A stretch of DNA of 22,184 bases, taken from NCBI GenBank assembly GCA_937927435.1, contig CALBDW010000057.1:1-22184 (forward strand), read 5' to 3'. The position numbers and the translations under genes were made by a program. The stretch is from an uncultured Bdellovibrionales bacterium. Lineage in GTDB: Bacteria > Bdellovibrionota > Bdellovibrionia > Bdellovibrionales > JAMPXM01. Under the pieces are notes generated by a model. That model was given only the letters and a program-made list of their open reading frames with translations, searched no databases and was not told where the DNA came from. Positions within the stretch are counted from its first letter, which is position 1. The number at the start of each line of letters is the position of its first letter. Shown here in pieces: positions 14,925 to 22,184 of this stretch.

Positions 14925-16708
14925 TCTTGGGATTTTTACTGCAGGCGTTTTACGCGACCGTTTGCGCTTACCTTCTAGTGCTCGCTTTCGGCGGCTTGAA
15001 GGTTTGGATCGCGGTTGTGAGTTTGCTGGCCGGCGCATTTTTCGGAGTGAAGCACGCGCGCCGTTTGCACGCTCTATATCCCGATTGGCGTTTTTCCGCT
15101 TTCTCGAAAGGGGCGAGTGGGCTCATCGAAATCGTGATCAGCGTGTTCGTTCTCTATGCGGCTTGGCGCCATTTCACCTGGCTGATGTTCCCGATTGAGA
15201 ATTACTGGGCGACTTTTTCTGCCAATAATTACGGAGACCTGCCTTTGCATGTGAATCTCATCCGCGCGTTTTCGGGTGGAATCGAGTTTCCCCCGCGCAA
15301 CCCGATTTTCGCGGGCGAGCTTTTGCGGTACCCGTACGGCGCCGACCTGTATAACGCTTTGTGGGAGATTCTCGGTGTGCGACTCCAAGCCCATCTCTTT
15401 GTGGTCGGGATGTTCGCCACTTTCGCGAGCTTGGTCCTGCTGAGAGCCTTCGCCGGTTGGTGGGGAATCGGCGCTTTCTTTTTGAACGGCGGCCTTGCGG
15501 GCTGGAATTTCCTCAGTTCGACTTCCGCCTTAAGCCAGCAATCGTCCACGGAATGGAAGAACCTGTTTCTTGCCGTTTTTATCACCCAAAGAGGAATGCT
15601 CTTTGCGTTGCCTCTGGGGCTCATGCTGCTCATCCTTCTTCGCGGGCATTTTTCGGGAAAAAAGATTCTTGACCGCCGTGGCCTTGCGATCGTCGGAGTG
15701 GTATGGGGCTTTCTCCCTCTTTTCCATCTGCACGCGTTTGTTGTTTTGAGTCTCTTGATCGGCTTTATGGCGATCGAGTTTTACGGACTGAAAGGAGCGT
15801 GGCGAAAACTTCTCTCTCTGAGGGCTCTTCAGATCGCGTTCTTACCTGCGCTTTATTTCGTTCTTTTTTCGACGGATTTTCTGCGGGCGTCGAGTGCCGT
15901 ACATTGGAGTTGGGTATGGGGGAAAGACGAAGGGATTCCGCTCGCGAATTTTCTCGTGTGGAATTTCGGACCGTGGCTTTTGGTGCCTGTCTTGATCGCT
16001 GTGCTTTTATGGCAACTGCGGCGTTCTCTTGAGCGGGAAAAGTTGCGCCGGCTCTGGATTGAGTTCGTGACGTACTGCGGACTTTGGCTGCTCTTCTTTA
16101 ATCTCATGCTCGCGCCCTGGGACTGGGACAATATCAAAGTCCTCATCTGGCCCTATTTGGGTTTCGCGCGGCTTCTTTATCTCCTTTTCGAGCCGCTCTT
16201 GGTGAAGTTAGCCGGCGGGCTTGAAAAGGTCGTTTGCGCACTCGTTCTCTTTTGGTCGGGCTTCGTCACTGTCGGCGAAAGCTTAAGAGTTTGGCCGATT
16301 CGCACACCGGCGCTTTACTCCTTCGCCGAGCTTGCCCGCACCGAGGGTGCTTTAAAGCAGGTTCCACAATCGGCTGTTTTCGCCGCGGCTCCGTCCTTTA
16401 ATCATCCGCTGACGTATTTCGGTCGCGCGCGCGTGGCGGGATACGCTGGTCATCTTTGGTCACATGGAATTAACGGGGCGGAAACCGTTCAAAAAATGGA
16501 TCAGTTGATGAAAGGGGAGTTGTCCGCTCTTGAAACCGTGCGACTCGCACAAGAGTTAGGAGTCACGCATATATTCTGGGGACCCGAAGAAAGACGAAGG
16601 TACAATCGGGAGGAGGCGCCCGGAAAAGGGCGCTTGCGAAACGTTTCACGTGTTCCCGGTTATGAAATTTATGAAGTGAGCGAGGTCCCGACTGAAGGGG
16701 AGAAATGA
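14921..16708 (+). CDS. Polytopic membrane protein, probable GT-C-type glycosyltransferase
   Basis: 595 residues with about 10-12 hydrophobic segments and a C-terminal soluble domain (about 460-595). The first large loop holds ENYWATFSANNYGDLPLH (93-110) with acidic and His residues where GT-C enzymes carry the catalytic motif. WDWDNIKVLIWPYLG and RVAGYAGHLWSHGI lie further on, and the tail LGVTHIFWGPEERRRYN resembles the end of other large GT-C proteins. No specific family is recognised with confidence. Coupled by ATGA to the Agl23-like gene before and the slt gene after, so it probably works on the same glycan or lipid-linked sugar. Confidence 0.75.
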   Translation: MILGFLLQAFYATVCAYLLVLAFGGLKVWIAVVSLLAGAFFGVKHARRLHALYPDWRFSAFSKGASGLIEIVISVFVLYAAWRHFTWLMFPIENYWATFSANNYGDLPLHVNLIRAFSGGIEFPPRNPIFAGELLRYPYGADLYNALWEILGVRLQAHLFVVGMFATFASLVLLRAFAGWWGIGAFFLNGGLAGWNFLSSTSALSQQSSTEWKNLFLAVFITQRGMLFALPLGLMLLILLRGHFSGKKILDRRGLAIVGVVWGFLPLFHLHAFVVLSLLIGFMAIEFYGLKGAWRKLLSLRALQIAFLPALYFVLFSTDFLRASSAVHWSWVWGKDEGIPLANFLVWNFGPWLLVPVLIAVLLWQLRRSLEREKLRRLWIEFVTYCGLWLLFFNLMLAPWDWDNIKVLIWPYLGFARLLYLLFEPLLVKLAGGLEKVVCALVLFWSGFVTVGESLRVWPIRTPALYSFAELARTEGALKQVPQSAVFAAAPSFNHPLTYFGRARVAGYAGHLWSHGINGAETVQKMDQLMKGELSALETVRLAQELGVTHIFWGPEERRRYNREEAPGKGRLRNVSRVPGYEIYEVSEVPTEGEK

Positions 16709-18996
16709 AAAAGTCTTCTCAATTCTTGTTATTTATTGTCGCCGCATCGGTGTTTTCAATCGCACAGCGGGCGCACGGGATTCCTGTCATCGCGCCGGTA
16801 ACACTTAAGAGTGACGATCTTCCTCGGGCTTCGCGTTGGCGTCTAGGACACGAGTTGCCCAAGGGGAACTCGGTTTCCGCGCTCATGGCGGCCGTCGGAA
16901 AGGCTCGGATCGACGGACAATATGACACTTGTGTAAAGAAGATCACCGATGTGTGGGCGCGCGCGAAATCTGTGCAGCCCTGGCTGCTTGCGGTTGAACT
17001 CGAATGCGCAAGCAAGAGGGAAACTCCGAACGCCGGGCAGTTGTACCGCGCTCTAGAAAAGGCGCGAAAAAATCCGGAGTGGTTTGTGAAGGGGGCTCAG
17101 GCCTCGAGTTTACGGGAAAACTATATTTCCGCCGGTCTGAAAGCCATTGCAGCCGATCTCAAGAAGAACCGCGGACGGGCCGCAACCACTGGTGAGGGCC
17201 TGATGGAGGTTCTTCATTGGGCAGACAACAAGCAGCGGGCCCAGTTCTGGCGTCTCATGGGTGAGATCATGTTCTTGAATCAGAAGAACCAGGCAGCTTA
17301 CGAGCTTTTGCGCCGAAGCCTGAACGAATCCGAGACGGATGAAGCCCGCACGCTCTTCAACACGGTCGAGAAGGCCCTCGGATTCGGCCAGCCGGGTGTT
17401 GCGTTGGAGCGGAGCGCGGGGCCCTCGGCCAATGCCGGATCGCAGAGTGTGATCCCGTCCGCCGAAGCTTCGGAAAAGGAAGTTGAACTCGTCAATCGTG
17501 TGACGGAGGCGCTCAAATCGGGCGATCTCTTGAACGCCGTCCGTGACGCTGTCGAACTGATGCAAACGTTTCCGGGCGGGACGCGCGCGAAATGGGCCGC
17601 AGATCGCGCCCTCGAGGCGTACATGAGAATCGCCGACAAGACCGATCCGGGCTTGGAGCGGACACGGTCGCGCATGATTAAAGAGATGTCGAAAGCTGAT
17701 GCTGACCGTTTGGTCGTGTGGGCGCGCTCGCTCTACAACAGAGGGCAGTGGGAGGACGCGCTCACGCTCTCGCGCCGAGCTTTGGATTCTTTAAGCGGAG
17801 AGCGCGCCGTCAGCGTTTTGGATCTCGCTGCCAAATGCGCGGTCGCGACGGACCGGTTTGATCTTGCGCTCGAGCTTTTTGACCGTCTCGCTCTTGAAAA
17901 CGCGGGAACGGCGACGGCGCGAGAGGCGATATTGCGGGCGGGGCTCGTTCGTTATCGGATCGGGAAGTACGCGCAGGCTTCCGCTGATTTCGAGCGTTTG
18001 CTTGCGATTCCGGGGGCAGAGTCGACGTGGGGGCTAACAGCTCGTTATTGGCTTTGGCGAAGTCTGGAAAAACAAAAAGCTCCGCGGGCGGAACAAGTCG
18101 CCGACGAGCTGATGCAAAAATATCCGTTCACTTATTACGGGCTGCGCGCACGTCTGGAGAGAACGTCCGCCGTTTTGGAATGGCGGCAATCGTCGATCTC
18201 GTTTCAGACGAAGTTTTGGTTGACGAGCGCAGAGCGCAAGGCCTTCGAACGGGCGAAGCTTCTCCTTGAAGCTGGTTGGCTCGATGAAGCTCAAGCTGAG
18301 CTTCGGACATTGCCCGCTCCGCAGAAGGCGGAGGATAAGGCTATGTGGGCGTTGCTCTGGGCTGCGGCCGGCAATTACGTGAACGCGAGCCGTTTGGCGA
18401 ACGAGGCGTGGGACGAAAACGCCGAGTTTAGGCGTCCGCCGCTTGTTGATGCGACTTTCCCCAAAGAATTCTCGAGCGACATCAATCAATACGCTTCCGC
18501 GCGCAAGCTTGACCGAGATTTGGTGCGCGGGTTGATCAAGCAGGAGAGTGGGTTCAATGTCCGCGCGACAAGCCCTGCGAATGCGTTGGGGCTTATGCAA
18601 TTGATTCCCTCAACGGCGAGAGAAGTCGCCCGCGATTTGAAGTTAGGGTCGTTGGCGGTTCCCGACGATCTTTTCAATCCGTCCCGCAATATTCAGCTGG
18701 GCACATACTATTTGTCGCGCATGATAAGCCGGTACAACGGTCATGTTCCTCTCGCGCTGGCGGCCTACAATGCGGGCCCCACGCGTCTGGACCGATGGCT
18801 GAAAAGTCGTCCCTCACTCAAAAATATCGCGCATACACACTCGAGCCGAGCGGATGACGAGTTGTGGATTGATGAACTGCCGTATTTGGAGACGAGCGTT
18901 TACGTGAAGTCTATCCTGCGCAATTTGCTCATTTATAAAATGCTTGATTTAGGTCGAGTCGAGGTTTCGGATCCGGTTTGGGCAAGCAGCAAGTAA
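16705..18996 (+). CDS. slt: Soluble lytic murein transglycosylase with TPR-like helical domain
   Basis: Cleaves the MurNAc-GlcNAc bond of peptidoglycan with 1,6-anhydro formation in the periplasm. 763 residues: signal peptide (about 1-25), a long alpha-superhelical/TPR region (about 50-590), and a C-terminal SLT domain with catalytic Glu614 in LIKQESGF, ALGLMQLIPSTA and PLALAAYNAGP. This is the Slt70 layout, longer than the E. coli enzyme. Start ATG 16705 overlaps the previous stop (ATGA) and has GGGGAG upstream. Co-transcription with two GT-C-like proteins is notable and may couple wall turnover to glycan attachment. Confidence 0.94.
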   Translation: MKKSSQFLLFIVAASVFSIAQRAHGIPVIAPVTLKSDDLPRASRWRLGHELPKGNSVSALMAAVGKARIDGQYDTCVKKITDVWARAKSVQPWLLAVELECASKRETPNAGQLYRALEKARKNPEWFVKGAQASSLRENYISAGLKAIAADLKKNRGRAATTGEGLMEVLHWADNKQRAQFWRLMGEIMFLNQKNQAAYELLRRSLNESETDEARTLFNTVEKALGFGQPGVALERSAGPSANAGSQSVIPSAEASEKEVELVNRVTEALKSGDLLNAVRDAVELMQTFPGGTRAKWAADRALEAYMRIADKTDPGLERTRSRMIKEMSKADADRLVVWARSLYNRGQWEDALTLSRRALDSLSGERAVSVLDLAAKCAVATDRFDLALELFDRLALENAGTATAREAILRAGLVRYRIGKYAQASADFERLLAIPGAESTWGLTARYWLWRSLEKQKAPRAEQVADELMQKYPFTYYGLRARLERTSAVLEWRQSSISFQTKFWLTSAERKAFERAKLLLEAGWLDEAQAELRTLPAPQKAEDKAMWALLWAAAGNYVNASRLANEAWDENAEFRRPPLVDATFPKEFSSDINQYASARKLDRDLVRGLIKQESGFNVRATSPANALGLMQLIPSTAREVARDLKLGSLAVPDDLFNPSRNIQLGTYYLSRMISRYNGHVPLALAAYNAGPTRLDRWLKSRPSLKNIAHTHSSRADDELWIDELPYLETSVYVKSILRNLLIYKMLDLGRVEVSDPVWASSK

Positions 18997-19000
18997 AAAT

Positions 19001-19041
19001 AACACGTAGCCGCTCGTATTAAGCGGCTAACTACTCGTGTT
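19001..19041. other. Two-tier hairpin after slt
   Basis: Inner perfect 8-bp stem TAGCCGCT (19007-19014) with AGCGGCTA (19022-19029) around a 7-base loop, and an outer pairing AACACG (19001-19006) with CGTGTT (19036-19041) separated by a 6-base bulge. It begins four bases after the slt stop. No T-run follows, so it is not a classical terminator but could stop exonucleases or aid termination. The rest of 18997-19189 shows a small TGCGG/CCGCA hairpin near 19145 and no convincing promoter. Confidence 0.45.
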
Positions 19042-19189
19042 CACAAGTGAAAATCAAACGCCGCGCGACGGTTTTTCGGCCTTCGAAAGTTGCGTGCCTT
19101 AAACATCTCGTGTACCTTCAATTTAGGTCTTAAGTTCCGCGTGCGGCTCGCCGCATAGTTCAAAGAAAGAGAGAAGGAAAAGTCAGCCA

Positions 19190-20614
19190 ATGCCGAAGAC
19201 GGTGAGTCGCGTTCTGCTTTTCATCCTTGCCGGCTTTCTCACGGTCTCGTGCGCCTCGCTGAGAGGAGGCGATAAGGCCGGTTTATCCGTCAACGCCGAG
19301 GGCAGCAAGGCTTTGCGCGAATCTCCCCCGCCTGGTGACCTGAATGATTCCGGTGCGGATCTTGAAGCCGTACCCCTGGCGATCAACCAAAAAGTCCTGC
19401 AGTGGATCGACTATTTCCAAGGGGCGGGCCGGCCGCACATGGAGCGCTATCTGTCGCGTTCTACCCGCTACGCCCCGATCATGAAGTCCATCTTGAGGAA
19501 GGAAGGGCTGCCGGAAGACCTGATTTACATCGCTCTGATTGAGTCCGGCTTCAGTTCGACCGCGCACAGCCACGCCAATGCCGTTGGGTACTGGCAGTTT
19601 ATCCGCGGGACGGGGAGAAGATACGGTCTCGAAATCAATTCGTACGTCGATGAACGGCGCGATTTCGTCCGCTCGACCCAAGCGGCCGCCGCTTATTTCA
19701 AAGACCTCTATGGAATGTTTCATTCGTGGTATTTGGCCATCGCTTCCTACAATGTGGGCGAAGGCCGCGTGAAAAAGCTGGTGACCCGTTACCGCACGCA
19801 CGACTTCTGGCAATTGGCCCGCGAAAACAAACTCCCGGAAGAAACCATCAATTACGTTCCGAAGTTCATCGCCGCGCGCTTGATCGCCAAGGCACCCGAA
19901 AAATACGGTTTCACCGATATCGAGTACATGCCGCCGCTCGAGTTCGCCGAGGTCGAATTCGAGACGTCGATGGACCTCCGGAAGCTCGCCAAAGAAATGG
20001 GGCTTGAGTACGACGATCTCCGGGATCTTAACCCCGCTTACAAACGCGGCGTCGCCTTTTATCGCGGAAAAGAAAAGCTCGTGATTCGTGTCCCGAAAGG
20101 AACCGAGGCCGTAGCCGTCGCTGCGGCCGTCAATGCGACCCCCGATTCGAAGGTCGTTTATAGGGCTGATGAGGATTACACATACTACCGGGTTCGGCGC
20201 GGTGACACGATTTCGGGCATCGCGAAGAAATTCCGTACCTCGCAAAAGACGATTCTTCAGCTCAACGGCTTAAAGAGTTCGTCCATTTTGTCCATCGGCC
20301 AGAGGCTCCGCGTGCCCGCCGAGAATTTCGATTTGATCCATGAAAGCCCGCAAACTTCGAAAAGGAGAGCGGTGAGCGGCGGCTCAGTAGCAGGCTTGAA
20401 GGACAAGCGCCGGCAAATCGCAAGCGAGATCCAACGCTCGAATTCGAACCAGGAAAAGCGGGCGCGCGCCCGTCGTGTCCACGTCGTGCAAAAAGGGGAT
20501 ACCCTTTACGATATCGCCCGCAAATATCAGATTCCTCTCACGGAACTCACCAAACACAATAATATCCGTCGCAGTAGCAAGCTGACCGTCGGAACCGTGC
20601 TCGAGATTCCCTGA
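19190..20614 (+). CDS. mltD: MltD-like membrane-bound lytic transglycosylase with two LysM repeats
   Basis: 474 residues. Lipoprotein-type signal with Cys21 in FLTVSCASL (imperfect lipobox), SLT domain about 95-230 with catalytic Glu118 in IALIESGFSS, VGYWQFIRGTGRRYGL and AIASYNVGEGRV, then two LysM peptidoglycan-binding repeats (about 332-377, YYRVRRGDTISGIAKKF; and 431-474, HVVQKGDTLYDIARKY). This is MltD architecture. It probably acts on peptidoglycan from the outer-membrane inner leaflet. Monocistronic, with AAGGA about 11 bases before ATG. Confidence 0.95.
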   Translation: MPKTVSRVLLFILAGFLTVSCASLRGGDKAGLSVNAEGSKALRESPPPGDLNDSGADLEAVPLAINQKVLQWIDYFQGAGRPHMERYLSRSTRYAPIMKSILRKEGLPEDLIYIALIESGFSSTAHSHANAVGYWQFIRGTGRRYGLEINSYVDERRDFVRSTQAAAAYFKDLYGMFHSWYLAIASYNVGEGRVKKLVTRYRTHDFWQLARENKLPEETINYVPKFIAARLIAKAPEKYGFTDIEYMPPLEFAEVEFETSMDLRKLAKEMGLEYDDLRDLNPAYKRGVAFYRGKEKLVIRVPKGTEAVAVAAAVNATPDSKVVYRADEDYTYYRVRRGDTISGIAKKFRTSQKTILQLNGLKSSSILSIGQRLRVPAENFDLIHESPQTSKRRAVSGGSVAGLKDKRRQIASEIQRSNSNQEKRARARRVHVVQKGDTLYDIARKYQIPLTELTKHNNIRRSSKLTVGTVLEIP

Positions 20615-20668
20615 AAAGCGGCGACCTGGAAAAGTTTGTCTGATTTTGGTTCGGATTTCAGTTTTGGA

Positions 20669-20697
20669 TTGAAACCCACGCACGCTTCCTTTATCTG
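20669..20697 (+). promoter_or_regulatory. Putative promoter of the mgtE leader
   Basis: TTGAAA (20669-20674, 5/6), 17-base spacer, TATCTG (20692-20697, 3/6). Start near 20704 would place the leader ORF about 18 bases from the 5' end. An inverted repeat CCCAC (20675-20679) with GTGGG (20697-20701) spans the spacer and -10 and could be an operator. Confidence 0.4.
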
Positions 20698-20703
20698 TGG
20701 GCT

Positions 20704-20914
20704 ACTAAAGCAGGAGAAAAGATGGACCCTGATCCGGAACCTTTGAAAAACGGTTCGATCATAAAAACGAAGTCCGCAGTCAGTGCGGGCGCGGAAACCA
20801 GGGCAACCTTCCAGGACGAATAAGTCCTAGATCGCTCCCCGAGCCGCGCCCCGGCTGCCAGGAAGGTGGTAATGACGGCGGCCCCATTTGAAGCGGTTGG
20901 GAGAAGGAGCGATG
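20704..20914 (+). promoter_or_regulatory. Structured mgtE mRNA leader with upstream ORF and anti-Shine-Dalgarno element
   Basis: Pairings read directly: GAACC/GGTTC (20737-20741, 20752-20756); GTCCGCA/TGCGGGC (20772-20778, 20784-20790); closing stem ACCTTCC/GGAAGGT (20806-20812, 20861-20867), enclosing AGGAC/GTCCT (20813-20817, 20824-20828) with the leader-ORF stop codon in its loop, and AGCCG/CGGCT (20842-20846, 20852-20856). ATCGCTCC (20831-20838) is a perfect complement of GGAGCGAT (20906-20913), which covers purines just before mgtE ATG and the first two bases of that ATG. The 20830-20860 stretch is C-rich. No U-run terminator is present, so control would be translational or Rho-dependent. 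Function is inferred. Confidence 0.6.
20722..20823 (+). CDS. MgtL-like Mg2+-sensing leader peptide (putative)
   Basis: 33-codon ORF beginning MDPDPEPLKNG, with AGGAG (20712-20716) five bases before ATG. Enterobacterial MgtL, the leader peptide of the MgtA Mg2+ transporter, begins MEPDPTPL as I recall it: prolines at 3, 5 and 7, acidic residues between them and Leu8. In MgtL the acidic/proline run destabilises the ribosome at low Mg2+, aborting translation and allowing mgtA expression. Here the same run opens a leader ORF 88 bases upstream of mgtE, a different family of Mg2+ transporter. The remaining 25 residues (KTKSAVSAGAETRATFQDE at the end) resemble nothing I know and may matter only as RNA. 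The ORF is short, so translation is unproven. Confidence 0.6.
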   Translation: MDPDPEPLKNGSIIKTKSAVSAGAETRATFQDE

Positions 20915-22184
20915 TCTTTCGAAAGCGGTCAAGAACACGCCTACGACCGGGATACGAGACAGGTAGATCCAGCTGTTTGGGACGACGAAGGTCGTTTCAA
21001 GGAGTTGTGTGAGACCGCTCACCCCGCGGAAGTCGCCGAGGGATTGGCGGAGGTCGATTCCGAACGGGGCGCGCAACTTCTGCGCGTCCTCGATTTGTCC
21101 AGGCGGGCCGAGATCTTCAGTAACCTGAATACCGATAAGCAGGCGGAACTCGTCGAATATCTCAATAAGAACGAGCTGGCGGCCATCTTACAGAAGATGG
21201 CGCCCGACGAACGGGCCGACGTTTTCAATTTCCTTTCTGAGGACATGCGCGAAGATGTCCTTCCGTTGTTGGCGCGGGCCGAACGCGAGGACATTTTAAA
21301 GCTCGGCTCTTATGAGGAAGGCACGGCAGGCGCCGTGATGACTTCCGACTACGCAACTTTGGAGCCGAGTCTCACGATTCGCGAGGCACTTGACCGTTTG
21401 CGCCTCGAAGCCCCGAGAAGGGAGACGATTTACAACGCCTATGTGATCGACTCACAACGACGGCTTGTCGGCGTGGTATCGCTCCGGGATTTGATTCTCG
21501 CTTCGCCCAACAAACGGGTCGAGGAGATCATGAAAAAGGACGTGATCTTCGCCCGCGTGACCGACAGCCAGGAGGAAGTGGCGAAGAAGTTCTCGAAGTA
21601 TGACTTGCTCGCTCTACCGATTATCAACGGCGGGGACGCGCTGGTCGGAATCGTGACGGTCGACGACGTGCTCGACGTGAACGAAGAAGAGGCGACGACG
21701 GACTTCCAGCTCATGGGTTCGTCGGCGCCGATCGGAGTGAGCGTGAAAGAGGCGAGCCTCTTCCTTCTGTTCAAGAAGCGCGTTCCTTGGCTCTTGGTTC
21801 TTGTCTTCATGAACGTGCTGTCGGGTGCGGGAATCGCGCTTTTCCAAGACACCATCGCGCATGTTGTGACTCTGGTTCTGTTCTTACCGCTCATTCTCGG
21901 TAGCGGCGGTAACGCCGGATCTCAATCGGCTACGTTGATGGTTCGGGCTCTCGCCACCGGTGATGTGCGCCTGCGCGACTGGCTTGAGCTTTTAGGCCGG
22001 GAGATTTTAGTCGCGTTTGCTCTTGGCGTTGTCATGGCTGTCGCGGTCTCGACGTTCGGATTCTTCCGCGCCGGTCGTGAGGTCACGGAAGTGGTGGCGA
22101 TGGCCATGGTTGCGGTGGTGATGTTCGGAAGTCTGATGGGCATGTCGCTTCCGTTTATCTTCACCCGCCTGAAGATGGATCCCG
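20912..22184 (+). CDS. mgtE: MgtE magnesium transporter (runs off right edge)
   Basis: Mg2+-gated channel/transporter of the inner membrane; 424 codons present, 3' end missing. Seen: cytoplasmic N domain (about 20-130, with AELVEYLNKNELAAILQKM and DERADVFNFL), CBS pair (about 140-260, with RRLVGVVSLRDLI and ALVGIVTVDDVLDV), then the membrane domain with pore signature LGSGGNAGSQSATLMVRAL (about 329-347). The CBS and N domains are the known Mg2+-sensing gate. ATG 20912 follows a purine-rich GGGAGAAGGAG. Translation may also be controlled by the leader, giving Mg2+ control at both RNA and protein level. Confidence 0.96.
   Translation, partial: MSFESGQEHAYDRDTRQVDPAVWDDEGRFKELCETAHPAEVAEGLAEVDSERGAQLLRVLDLSRRAEIFSNLNTDKQAELVEYLNKNELAAILQKMAPDERADVFNFLSEDMREDVLPLLARAEREDILKLGSYEEGTAGAVMTSDYATLEPSLTIREALDRLRLEAPRRETIYNAYVIDSQRRLVGVVSLRDLILASPNKRVEEIMKKDVIFARVTDSQEEVAKKFSKYDLLALPIINGGDALVGIVTVDDVLDVNEEEATTDFQLMGSSAPIGVSVKEASLFLLFKKRVPWLLVLVFMNVLSGAGIALFQDTIAHVVTLVLFLPLILGSGGNAGSQSATLMVRALATGDVRLRDWLELLGREILVAFALGVVMAVAVSTFGFFRAGREVTEVVAMAMVAVVMFGSLMGMSLPFIFTRLKMDP

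Noticed and set aside
19283..20245. 320-codon minus-strand ORF opposite mltD
   Set aside because: The plus strand carries the SLT and LysM motifs; the antisense product has no family features.
20704..20914. Known Mg2+ riboswitch (M-box/ykoK) in the mgtE leader
   Set aside because: I could not find the conserved M-box core blocks in order; the leader instead has an upstream ORF and local stems.

Overview
The window comes from a Gram-negative, double-membrane bacterium of moderately high GC. A SpoVG homologue, a DUF1844 protein, a periplasmic HtrA protease, a complete MoxR/Bat cluster, two periplasmic lytic transglycosylases and an MgtE transporter together suggest a deltaproteobacterial-type lineage such as Bdellovibrionota or a relative. 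That placement is inferred from gene content and is not proven.

Left edge (1-1151). The first ~680 bases are the 5' part of a minus-strand gene running off the window. Translated by hand it is the N-terminus of a Cas9 of the type II-B (Francisella/Csx12-like) kind: a RuvC-I motif with Asp11, an arginine-rich bridge helix and a LNRRGY block. Upstream lie a ~365-base non-coding stretch with an 11-bp perfect inverted repeat, a bidirectional terminator and a tRNA-Gln(UUG). This segment is visibly more AT-rich than the rest, as expected for an acquired island.

Minus-strand housekeeping block (1318-4931): spoVG with its terminator; a DUF1844 gene and an HtrA/DegQ protease as a two-gene operon behind a good sigma-70-like promoter; and a membrane protein that looks like an M48 (HtpX-type) peptidase whose zinc ligands have all been replaced.

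Plus-strand Bat cluster (4994-12595): moxR, a DUF58 gene, an uncharacterised single-pass membrane protein, batA, batB, batC and batD, almost all joined by 4-base ATGA/GTGA overlaps. The products should form an inner-membrane/periplasmic assembly with two MIDAS von Willebrand factor A proteins, a TPR protein and a beta-sandwich protein, served by a MoxR AAA+ ATPase.

Envelope glycan block (12525-20614): a minus-strand dolichyl-phosphate-glucosyltransferase-like GT2 whose 3' end overlaps batD by 71 bp. It is divergent from an operon of an Agl23-like GT-C protein, a second polytopic GT-C-like protein and a TPR-SLT lytic transglycosylase. A separate MltD-like transglycosylase with two LysM repeats follows.

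Right edge (20615-22184): mgtE (Mg2+ transporter, truncated by the window) behind a structured leader. The leader opens with a 33-codon ORF having a good ribosome binding site and beginning MDPDPEPL. This closely resembles the start of MgtL, the enterobacterial leader peptide whose acidic/proline run destabilises ribosomes at low Mg2+. An 8-base element downstream can pair perfectly with the mgtE ribosome-binding/start region. This apparent Mg2+-sensing upstream ORF, on a transporter family unrelated to MgtA, is the most striking observation in the window.
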